Below, piece after piece: positions 1-6,167 of a stretch of DNA of 6,550 nt. The DNA comes from Desulfuromonas sp964536375. Its GTDB lineage: Bacteria > Desulfobacterota > Desulfuromonadia > Desulfuromonadales > Desulfuromonadaceae. The stretch is from positions 1-6,550 of the forward strand of contig CAZHXF010000076.1 of the NCBI GenBank assembly GCA_964536375.1, in the 5' to 3' direction. A program made the translations under genes and the position numbers. Below the pieces are notes generated by a model. It was not told where the DNA came from. It did no database searches and saw nothing but the letters and a program-made list of their open reading frames with translations. Position 1 is the first letter of the stretch. Each line of letters begins with the position of its first letter.

Positions 1-39
1 ACAAAACGATCCCGAAATACAGCGTATTTCGGGATCGTT
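1..39 (-). terminator. Rho-independent terminator, probably for the hsd operon
   Basis: A perfect 16-bp inverted repeat (5-20 with 24-39) closes on a 3-base loop (21-23). Read on the minus strand, the stem ends in TT and is followed by TTG, giving a short U run at the window edge. On the plus strand the stem is followed by GAACAG, which is not U-rich, so minus-strand termination is favoured. It lies about 210 bases beyond the hsdR stop with no gene between, so it most likely ends the operon transcript. The U tract is cut by the window edge, and a bidirectional role is possible. Confidence 0.62.
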
Positions 40-247
40 GAACAGTATTTATTTATGTATAGGTAACTATCAAAACTTTTATTAGAACACTTAATCAAAC
101 ATGGGTGAATGAATAAACATTGAACTTCCCACCGTTAGGGCTCTATCTCTGCTCTCACTCTTGAGCACAATGCAAACGCGCAACCTCGAACATTTGAAAT
201 GAAAAAGGTGAGCATGTTGGTTAGAGAGGTGCACTCATAAAAACAGA
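40..247. other. Gene-free region downstream of hsdR
   Basis: AT-rich stretch between the hsdR stop codon and the terminator hairpin. I checked both strands and found only ORFs of about 26 codons or fewer, without convincing ribosome binding sites. No tRNA-like fold, REP copy or recognisable regulatory site is visible. It is best read as the untranslated 3' end of the hsd operon. Confidence 0.5.
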
Positions 248-3200
248 CTAACGGCTGTGGCGAATCAAATCAAACACCACTGTTGCAAACCCTTTTGCGA
301 CTTCGGGATTGGATAGGATCTGCAACATCTGGTTCTGATGTGCTTCACTGCTATCCATCACCGCATCATCAAGGGCTTTCGGAAAATCACCTAACATCGC
401 CTGATCCGGAGTATTGTTCTGAATCTGATCCATCACACTTTTGTTTTCTAGCACCTTGTCGCGAATCGTGTGCGCGTAGTTGATCAGGTCTTTGTCGGTG
501 AGGCCATCGGTAAGGAACAGTTCGTTCAACCGCGTCATAATCTGCGACAGAAACTCTTCCATCTTATCCTTGGGCTTGGCTGTGCCCAGATCACTACCTG
601 GCTTCAACCCATAGTCGCCTTCAGTCTCCATAACCAGATCCTGTTGGCGCAGAACCGACAGCCGATAATGACTAAGCGCAACGTTGCTCAGATCAATATC
701 GTCCTCTTCATCTAACTTTTCCCGCAGCAGCGGCCCCAGGTGGCGAGCATAGAGACTGAGTTTCTCCAGCCCCTTGTCATCGTAGTCGACAATCTGCGAC
801 ATGAATTCGTAGAAGCGGGTGAAGCTGCCGAGGTCTTTCTTGAAGATCTCCAGCCGGTCTTTTTCCTGCTTGCACTCTTTGAAGCACTTTTCCGCATTAG
901 CGGTCAGTACCGGATCGCCAGTGTTCTTGGTGCGCTCGAACATCTGCTTAGCGGTTTTATAAGCATCAATAGCCAGTTTGTAGCGTCCCTGCCAACGGTC
1001 CACGGCTGGTTTACAGATGTTGCTGATCGCGGCACTGCTCTTGTTTTTAGCAAAGAAAGCCACAGCAAACTGCTCAACCTCCTGCCAGGTGAAAATATCT
1101 GCGGCACGCAACTTGTCGAACAGGTCGAAAACCAGATCGGGATCGGAGACGTCGGTCAGTTCGGCGGTCTGGAAATAGGGTTGAAAGGCATCGAGGATGT
1201 CTTGCGGCTCGTTGAAGAAGTCGAGCACAAATGTCCCGCTCTCATCCTTGCCGGGATAGGTACGATTCAAACGCGACAGGGTCTGCACGCACTCAACACC
1301 GCCAAGCTTCTTATCAACATACATGGCGCAGAGCTTGGGCTGGTCGAAGCCGGTTTGGAACTTGTTGGCCACCAGCATTACCTGATAATCGCCCGAGTCG
1401 AAGGCTTTGCGCATGTCGCGGCCCTTAAGGTCGGGGTTCATGTTGCGCTCGGTGAACTTCTCCCCCAATAGTTCGGTCGCGTTCGGGTCCTTGTCACAAA
1501 ACTCCACCTCACCGGAAAATGCCACCATCGCCCTGATCGAAGCGTACTTCTTGCGGGCTACGTACTTATCAAACTCCTTCTTGTAGCGCACCACCTCTTT
1601 ACGCGAACTGGTCACCACCATCGCTTTGGCCTGTCCGCCGAGCTGCCCCATGATGTTGTCCTTGAAGTGCTCAACGATCACCTGCACCTTCTGGGCGATG
1701 TTGTAATCGTGCAGACGCACCCACTGGTTGAGCTTAACCTTGGCCTTTTTACTGTCGACCTCTTCGTCCTTGTCCTGGATCTTCTGCGCTAGTTGGTAGG
1801 CAACCTTGTAGTTGGTGTAGTTTTTCAATACATCGAGGATGAAGCCCTCTTCGATCGCCTGACGCATGCTGTAGACATGGTAAGCTTCGGGCTTATTCTG
1901 CTTGGATGGTGGCAAAGTCGGGTCAGGAAGACGCCCAAACAGCTCCAGAGTCTTCGGCTTTGGAGTCGCAGTGAAGGCGAAGTAGCTGAGATTGCCACTG
2001 TCACGCCGGGCGGCGATAGTGGCATCGAGGATGTCCTCCGATGAAAGCTCTACGTCCTCAGAACTCTCATCAACCATCAGCACCTCTTTCAACTGCCGAG
2101 CGGTCGAGCCGGATTGCGACGAATGCGCCTCATCGGCGATGATCGCATAGCGACGTTCTTTAAGGCTGACACTATTTTCGATCGCCTTCAGCACAAAAGG
2201 GAAGGTTTGGATGGTAACGATAATGATCGGCTGCGAACTCTCCAGCGCCTGCGCCAACTTCTCTGATTTAGAACCATCACCAATGTCGCGGTTGATCCGG
2301 CCTACCACGCCATCGACGTGTTCAAACTGGTTGATTGTATCCTGTAACTGGTCATCGAGCACGGTGCGGTCGGTGACGACGATCACCGAATGGAACTGCT
2401 TTTCCCCTTGCGTATCGTAAAGAGATGAAAGCTGATGCGCGGTCCAAGCGATGGAGTTCGACTTACCCGACCCAGCGCTGTGTTGGATCAGGTATTTATG
2501 CCCCGGCCCCTCGCTGCGTGCGGCACGCAACAGACGGTTGACTACGTCCCACTGATGATAGCGGGGAAAGATCAGGGTCTCTTTCTTCGATTTCTTCCCC
2601 TGCCAGTTTTCGACCTCTTCGATCTGTAGATGGACATAGCGGGCGAGGATATTGAGCAGATTGTCGGGCAGCAGCACCTCATTCCACAGATAGCCACTGG
2701 CGTACTCATTTTGATCCTCGGGGATGTCATTACCAGCGCCACCCTCGTGGGTCCCTTTATTAAAGGGGAGGAAAAACGTATCGCTCCCCGCCAGTTTAGT
2801 GGTCATAAAGACCTCATACTGACTCACAGCAAAGTGAACCAGAGCCCCGCGCTTGAAGGTCAAAAGCGGTTCCAGCTTTTTGGTGACTGGGTCTTTCGGC
2901 AGGCGGGTGCGCTTGTACTGCTTGATGGCGTTTTCGACCGCTTGTTTGAACTCCGACTTAAGCTCCAGGGTGGCGATCGGCAGACCGTTAACGAACAGTA
3001 CAAGATCAATGCGCCAAGCTTTGGCTTTCTTGCCAGTTTCGGCTGAGTGTTCTTCAGTGGCATAGGAGCTATAGACCAGCTCCGGCACGATACGCAGACG
3101 GTTCTTCTGGTAACGCGCCAAGGTGTCGGGGTTGAGGTCGTGTTCCGGTTTGAACTGACAGAGCTTGAAGCGGGTGCCGCGATCACGCAGCTCATGACGC

Positions 3201-3493
3201 AACACGCCCAATGTGCCGAAGGTGCGCAGGTCACGGTCGGCAGCGTTAAGGTCGACCTTGTTGAGCTGGGTGGCGACCCGTTCGAGGAAATGTTTGTCGG
3301 GGTTCTGCGGATACAACTTGCAGAACTTTTGCCACTGCTCGTCCTGCGTCTCTTTAACAAAGCCGAGAACGTCCTCTTCGTACAACGCTAGTTCGCGGTT
3401 ATAGCCCGTAGGTGAGCCCAGCAGCCAGCCGTTGGCGATCATCTGGTTTATGATGTCGTTTTGAAAAACAGATTCTTGAGATTTACTCGCCAT
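248..3493 (-). CDS. hsdR: Type I restriction enzyme, R (restriction/translocase) subunit
   Basis: HsdR is the motor and nuclease subunit of a Type I restriction complex (R2M2S). It pumps unmethylated DNA using ATP and then cuts it at a distance. The 1081-residue protein is full length for the family. The N-terminal PD-(D/E)xK nuclease shows RIDLVLF (D163) and LELK (E177, K179). The SF2 helicase motor follows: Walker A SAGSGKS (about 339-345), DEAH (454-457), motif III TAT (508-510), and late motifs QTGFDQP (about 713-719) and QTLSRLNR (737-744). The rest is the C-terminal helical region that docks on the methyltransferase. The ATG start has a Shine-Dalgarno (AAGGGAG, 3505-3499) five bases upstream. 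It is separated from the other hsd genes by the RAYT/REP element, so its transcription depends either on read-through of the REP hairpins or on an undetected promoter in the 134-bp gap upstream. No frameshift or missing catalytic residue is seen. Confidence 0.96.
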   Translation of the reverse strand: MASKSQESVFQNDIINQMIANGWLLGSPTGYNRELALYEEDVLGFVKETQDEQWQKFCKLYPQNPDKHFLERVATQLNKVDLNAADRDLRTFGTLGVLRHELRDRGTRFKLCQFKPEHDLNPDTLARYQKNRLRIVPELVYSSYATEEHSAETGKKAKAWRIDLVLFVNGLPIATLELKSEFKQAVENAIKQYKRTRLPKDPVTKKLEPLLTFKRGALVHFAVSQYEVFMTTKLAGSDTFFLPFNKGTHEGGAGNDIPEDQNEYASGYLWNEVLLPDNLLNILARYVHLQIEEVENWQGKKSKKETLIFPRYHQWDVVNRLLRAARSEGPGHKYLIQHSAGSGKSNSIAWTAHQLSSLYDTQGEKQFHSVIVVTDRTVLDDQLQDTINQFEHVDGVVGRINRDIGDGSKSEKLAQALESSQPIIIVTIQTFPFVLKAIENSVSLKERRYAIIADEAHSSQSGSTARQLKEVLMVDESSEDVELSSEDILDATIAARRDSGNLSYFAFTATPKPKTLELFGRLPDPTLPPSKQNKPEAYHVYSMRQAIEEGFILDVLKNYTNYKVAYQLAQKIQDKDEEVDSKKAKVKLNQWVRLHDYNIAQKVQVIVEHFKDNIMGQLGGQAKAMVVTSSRKEVVRYKKEFDKYVARKKYASIRAMVAFSGEVEFCDKDPNATELLGEKFTERNMNPDLKGRDMRKAFDSGDYQVMLVANKFQTGFDQPKLCAMYVDKKLGGVECVQTLSRLNRTYPGKDESGTFVLDFFNEPQDILDAFQPYFQTAELTDVSDPDLVFDLFDKLRAADIFTWQEVEQFAVAFFAKNKSSAAISNICKPAVDRWQGRYKLAIDAYKTAKQMFERTKNTGDPVLTANAEKCFKECKQEKDRLEIFKKDLGSFTRFYEFMSQIVDYDDKGLEKLSLYARHLGPLLREKLDEEDDIDLSNVALSHYRLSVLRQQDLVMETEGDYGLKPGSDLGTAKPKDKMEEFLSQIMTRLNELFLTDGLTDKDLINYAHTIRDKVLENKSVMDQIQNNTPDQAMLGDFPKALDDAVMDSSEAHQNQMLQILSNPEVAKGFATVVFDLIRHSR

Positions 3494-3549
3494 GACGCTC
3501 CCTTTTCCACTATTGCATTACATACAAAATTCAATTGAAACAGGGCACC

Positions 3550-3625
3550 GATGCGGTTTGTGCCTCACCACATCCTACAGTTTTGTGACACGCGTAGGAT
3601 GCCGGTGAACGGAGTGAACCGCATC
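3550..3625. repeat. Inverted pair of REP palindromes downstream of the RAYT gene
   Basis: Two REP copies face each other: 3550-3578 (GATGCGG...CATCCTAC) and 3594-3625 (GTAGGATGC...CCGCATC), with a 15-base spacer. Each contains its own imperfect stem (GATG/CATC or GATGC/GCATC), and the pair can also form one long hairpin, as in a BIME. The second copy ends three bases before the RAYT stop codon. REP1 is the edge of the mobile unit on the hsdR side; non-REP sequence of 56 bases then leads to the hsdR start. Confidence 0.85.
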
Positions 3626-3627
3626 AT

Positions 3628-4158
3628 TCATACATCGCCAAATTCACCATCATCAGGTTCTCCCACCCAATCAGCTGGATAAATACCCTGATCAACATGC
3701 TTATGAAAACTCGAATATGGCCAATCAATGACCCGCGACACCACATCATGTTTAACGGGATTCCAATGGATATAATTCACATGACGATGATAATCATCGT
3801 CATCACGGATAAGGTGTTCCCAATAACGTCGTTGCCAAATCCCCCGCTCACCTCGTTTAATACGACTCAGTGAACGATTTTCTTCCGCAGGCAATTGCCG
3901 TGAGAAACCAGCCTTTATCAAAGCCCAGCGGGTTTTATAATCGGCATCGCCAGGCGGCAGAGTCCAAATACAATGCAAGTGCTCGGGTAAAATAACGATG
4001 GCATCAACATGAAAAGGGTGATCTCTTTTCACCTTGCGAAACACCTCTCGCAGCAGATCAACGTGTTCCACCAGTAGTTGATTATCATGGCGCAAAGCAC
4101 AATTAACGGTAAAGAAATAACTCGCACCAGCAACATGGCTACGTCGATAATTCGTCAT
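3628..4158 (-). CDS. REP-associated tyrosine transposase (RAYT, Y1-type HUH endonuclease)
   Basis: A 176-residue protein of the RAYT/TnpA-REP family, which nicks single-stranded DNA at REP hairpins and is thought to spread REP sequences. It starts MTNYRRSHVAGASYFFTVN, the usual family N-terminus. It carries the HUH motif as PEHLHCIW (the two metal-binding histidines) and the segment RRYWEHLIRDD followed by NYIHWNPVKHDVV, in which the tyrosine of YIHWNP is a good candidate nucleophile; a second tyrosine six residues earlier (DYHRH) is an alternative. I chose the ATG at 4158 because it matches the family start and has GAGGAAGG (4174-4167) eight bases upstream. The TTG at 4176 would add six residues but lies ahead of that Shine-Dalgarno. 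The length is normal and all key residues are present, so the enzyme is probably active. The nearby REP copies are its likely substrate. Confidence 0.92.
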   Translation of the reverse strand: MTNYRRSHVAGASYFFTVNCALRHDNQLLVEHVDLLREVFRKVKRDHPFHVDAIVILPEHLHCIWTLPPGDADYKTRWALIKAGFSRQLPAEENRSLSRIKRGERGIWQRRYWEHLIRDDDDYHRHVNYIHWNPVKHDVVSRVIDWPYSSFHKHVDQGIYPADWVGEPDDGEFGDV

Positions 4159-4166
4159 TCCCTCAT

Positions 4167-4174
4167 CCTTCCTC
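4167..4174 (-). promoter_or_regulatory. Ribosome binding site fixing the RAYT start
   Basis: GAGGAAGG on the minus strand lies eight bases before the ATG at 4158. It decides for that start over the in-frame TTG at 4176, which precedes the site. It adjoins the start of the duplicated leader sequence (4172), so the second leader copy at 4307 lacks the full site. Confidence 0.6.
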
Positions 4175-4244
4175 AATTGTATCGGTTAAGCCGCAAGCCT
4201 CGTCGCACCATTGTAGGATGCTGGTGAACGGAGTGAACCGCATC
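4172..4244. repeat. 73-bp direct repeat, copy A (RAYT leader plus REP)
   Basis: This copy comprises the RAYT 5' leader and one REP (4213-4244). It matches 4307-4379 at 69 of 73 positions by eye, with no gap and an offset of 135 bases. The part 4172-4212 is not REP sequence, so the similarity reflects duplication of a larger unit and not just two independent REP copies. Confidence 0.88.
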
Positions 4245-4303
4245 AATCAATCATTCATTGGTTGCGGATACCGATGCGGTTCGTTGTACTCACCGCACCC
4301 TAC
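4213..4303. repeat. Inverted REP pair upstream of the RAYT (first)
   Basis: REP copies at 4213-4244 (GTAGGATGC...CCGCATC) and 4273-4303 (GATGCGG...CACCCTAC) are inverted about a 28-base spacer containing AATCAATCATTCATT. The second copy has a GATGCGGT/ACCGCACC stem with one mismatch. The pair lies directly before the RAYT leader. Confidence 0.82.
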
Positions 4304-4306
4304 TAG

Positions 4307-4379
4307 CTCAATTGTATCGGTTAAGCCGCAAGCCTCATCGCACCATCGTAGGATGCCAGTGAACGGAGTGAACCGCATC
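4307..4379. repeat. 73-bp direct repeat, copy B (leader remnant plus REP)
   Basis: Second copy of the RAYT leader plus REP unit, with four differences from 4172-4244. No transposase coding sequence follows it; instead it abuts the preceding REP pair. The stop codon now used by the truncated rhuM frame (TAA, 4323-4321) lies inside this copy. Confidence 0.88.
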
Positions 4380-4434
4380 GGTTGTTTATTGGCATCGGAT
4401 ATCGATGCGGTTCGTTGAACTCACCACATCCTAC
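4348..4434. repeat. Inverted REP pair at the rhuM junction (second)
   Basis: REP copies at 4348-4379 and 4404-4434 are inverted about a 24-base spacer. The outer end of 4404-4434 (CATCCTAC) is precisely the breakpoint in rhuM. Together with the pair at 4213-4303 it forms a tandem array with a period of about 131-135 bases. Confidence 0.82.
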
Positions 4435-4572
4435 GAACTCGGTTAGATGCCGCGTAGCCCATTGGCGAAACTGCGTACCACGGGGTGAGCGAACGCGATA
4501 ACCCACAGCTAGGATAATCTCCAAATTGTAGAGTGAAATCTTGCGCTTAACCGCGCGCGCGCCTTCACTTTG

Positions 4573-4597
4573 AACTGTCAAGGAATCCTTGACAGTT
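4573..4597. repeat. Perfect 25-base palindrome inside rhuM
   Basis: AACTGTCAAGGA (4573-4584), one central base, then TCCTTGACAGTT (4586-4597) forms a perfect 12-bp inverted repeat. It encodes the TVKDSLTV region of RhuM, which is conserved in the family, so protein constraint may explain part of it. It could serve as a dimeric regulator site or an mRNA hairpin. No function is shown. Confidence 0.55.
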
Positions 4598-5044
4598 GCC
4601 TGATCACTCAACTCCCCTTCTTTGTATATGTTTCTGACATGCAAGCTAATATTCTGCTTCGTCGTCGCAAACAACTCCGCCATTTCCAGCTGGCTCAACC
4701 AGACCGAGCCATCAATAGCTTTAAGCTGAACCTCAGATCGGCCATCTTCGGAGCCGTAAAGGATGAACTCTCCTTGTTCCCGATTTTCACTCATGCGCTG
4801 ACCTCCATGGGGATTATATATTGTGCGGGTTGCCAGTTGCGGACGTCTATTTTGCCGGTGACGGCGGCAGAGATGAGGGCGGTGCGACGTTCTTTCCCTA
4901 GCGCAATTAGATTTTCAGTCTTTTTAATCACATTTTCAAATTGAAGGCTTATCGAATCCAGATAGTTCACTATGTCATTCTGTTCATCAACACTTGGAAG
5001 AGGAATCTTATACCTAACCACATTATTCACATTGAGGTTTCCCA

Positions 5045-5053
5045 CCCCCCCCC
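5045..5053 (-). repeat. G9 homopolymer in hsdS (putative phase-variation tract)
   Basis: Nine consecutive Gs on the coding strand lie between GGT and TGGGAAACC. In the upstream frame they are read GGT GGG GGG GGG TGG and translation stops at 5029-5027. With 10 or 7 Gs the next codons become GTG GGA AAC CTC, giving the motif VGNLNVNN expected before the C-terminal conserved region. The tract is therefore in an OFF length. A -1 ribosomal slip on the run, or transcript slippage adding one G, would also restore the frame. Confidence 0.8.
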
Positions 5054-6083
5054 ACCAGTGACCGTTCCTTGATGATTCAGAAAGTGGCAGTAATCAGACC
5101 CAAAGAAATACATAATAAATTTGTTGACCGCTATTTCTGGGTTCACTCGAATGTGCGTTAGGCTGACATAGATGGAAAATTCCATGTTCGTATCGACTAC
5201 ACACGCAGCACCTATACCAGCGCCTACTCTTGTAACTAAGATATCTCCAAGCTCTGGCTTCCTGTAGCGGGTAAGTTGCTCGTGAAGCCCCTTTGATATG
5301 TAATTGTACTTGTGAAGTGAAAGGCAATTCCCGCGATTGTTTTGTGCGGAAAGGAATGGCATTCCTTCAGACTCGTCAACATATTCAGGTGTTGATGCAA
5401 TACCACAAGTGATAATTGGGGCAAAGTGACCAAATTTCCAAATCTTCCAATGCACCGGCACCTCCCCCAACCACTCAACACCAGAATCTTTCATCGGTGC
5501 ATCGGGGTTCAGCCCTTTGGTGACGGCATGACTGATCACCGCCTGACGCTTTTCTTTAAGCAGCTTGATCAGTTGTTGTTGCTTGTCGATCAAGGTGTCG
5601 ATTTTGGCGGTTTCGTGGTCGAGGAAGTTGGCTATTTGAACCTGTTCTTCAAGACCCGGAACAGGGGAATAAATAGCAACTAGGTCAGAAGCGTTGATTG
5701 CCGGATAACTGATACCAACCGAACGCGCAACTACCTCTTCGATAAATCCTTTAGCTCTCAATGCATACGCAGCGTACTTTTTGTGCAGAATGCTCTTTGG
5801 CCGTATTACTGCAAACCCTGTCGAAACAACGAGATTATCCGGCGGGCAATTAATTGGAGCTATCGCTTCAAGATATGTCCGCACTGTAGACACGATAACG
5901 TCACCATCTCGGACAACGCGCCTAGCTCGTGATGGTGCCTTAACAAACGGCATCTGTTCAACTTTCTTTATCCCTTCGCTTGCTGACACACTGCCAATGT
6001 CGACATACTCAATTTCATAATCATCGTTCAGCGTTTCAGATAAAACTTCATCATTGTAGGTACATTGGAATTTAATCGGAGCA

Positions 6084-6103
6084 GCCTAGTCCAGTGACTA
6101 GGC
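6084..6103. repeat. Perfect hairpin at the first hsdS frame break
   Basis: GCCTAGTC (6084-6091), a 4-base loop, and GACTAGGC (6096-6103) form a perfect 8-bp inverted repeat. It covers the HsdS codons for PSHWTR, exactly where the reading frame must change to reach AAPIKF. One missing base here accounts for the shift. A template switch that perfects an imperfect palindrome is one way to lose that base. Confidence 0.7.
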
Positions 6104-6167
6104 AAGCGACCAAACCACTTTCCGGCACTATCTTCATAAGCAGTATACGCTTGATACCTTCCTGTCG

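Larger units (their letters stand above)
3550..4434 (-). mobile_element. RAYT-REP element inserted between rhuM and hsdR
   Basis: A RAYT gene is flanked by one REP pair on its downstream side and two REP pairs on its upstream side. The outer limits are REP copies at 3550 and 4434. The upstream limit coincides exactly with the point where RhuM similarity stops (4435 is the last recognisable RhuM base). RAYTs are domesticated relatives of IS200/IS605 transposases that act on REP single-stranded hairpins; no target-site duplication is expected and none was seen. The transposase gene points the same way as the hsd operon. Confidence 0.75.
4321..4794 (-). pseudogene. rhuM: rhuM-family gene truncated by the REP element
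   Basis: The first 120 residues are clear RhuM family (Virulence_RhuM): VWLSQLEMAELFATTKQNIS, HVRNIYKEGEL, ATVKDSLTVQ, LYNLEIILAVGYRV, then FRQWATRHLTEF. Family members are usually about 300 or more residues, and their function is unknown, although they recur in Type I R-M operons. The similarity ends exactly at base 4435. From residue 121 to the stop, 37 codons are read from REP and leader sequence (VGCGEFNEPHRY onward). The missing C-terminal part is not on the other side of the element: the 56 bases between REP1 and hsdR do not encode it, so it was deleted. The start ATG overlaps the hsdS stop (ATGA) and has a strong GGAGGT six bases upstream, so a 157-residue chimaeric product could still be made. 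The N-terminal part looks helix-turn-helix-like, which is an inference. Confidence 0.82.

Noticed and set aside
740..1471. Plus-strand ORF of 243 codons inside hsdR
   Set aside because: It lies opposite hsdR, has no recognisable domain, and the opposite strand encodes conserved HsdR sequence throughout. It is a shadow frame.
3494..3549. Sigma70 promoter for hsdR in the gap after the REP pair
   Set aside because: Only weak hexamers (such as TTTCAA with TGCAAT at 17 bases) are visible; this is not better than chance in AT-rich sequence.
3550..4434. CRISPR array formed by the repeated GATGCGG sequences
   Set aside because: The repeats alternate in orientation, form hairpins and flank a RAYT gene. 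Spacers are not uniform and there are no cas genes, so these are REP/BIME sequences.
4791..5045. Separate 84-residue gene starting at a GTG at 5045
   Set aside because: It is the C-terminal conserved region of HsdS. The GTG is made by the last G of the homopolymer, with no spaced ribosome binding site of its own, so it is a frame-shifted part of hsdS and not an independent gene.
5989..6020. GTG at 5989 as the true start of hsdS
   Set aside because: Family-like sequence (NDEVLSETL, YEIEYVDIGS) continues upstream in the same frame, and further upstream in a second frame to an ATG with a good Shine-Dalgarno at 6171. The GTG lies inside TRD1.
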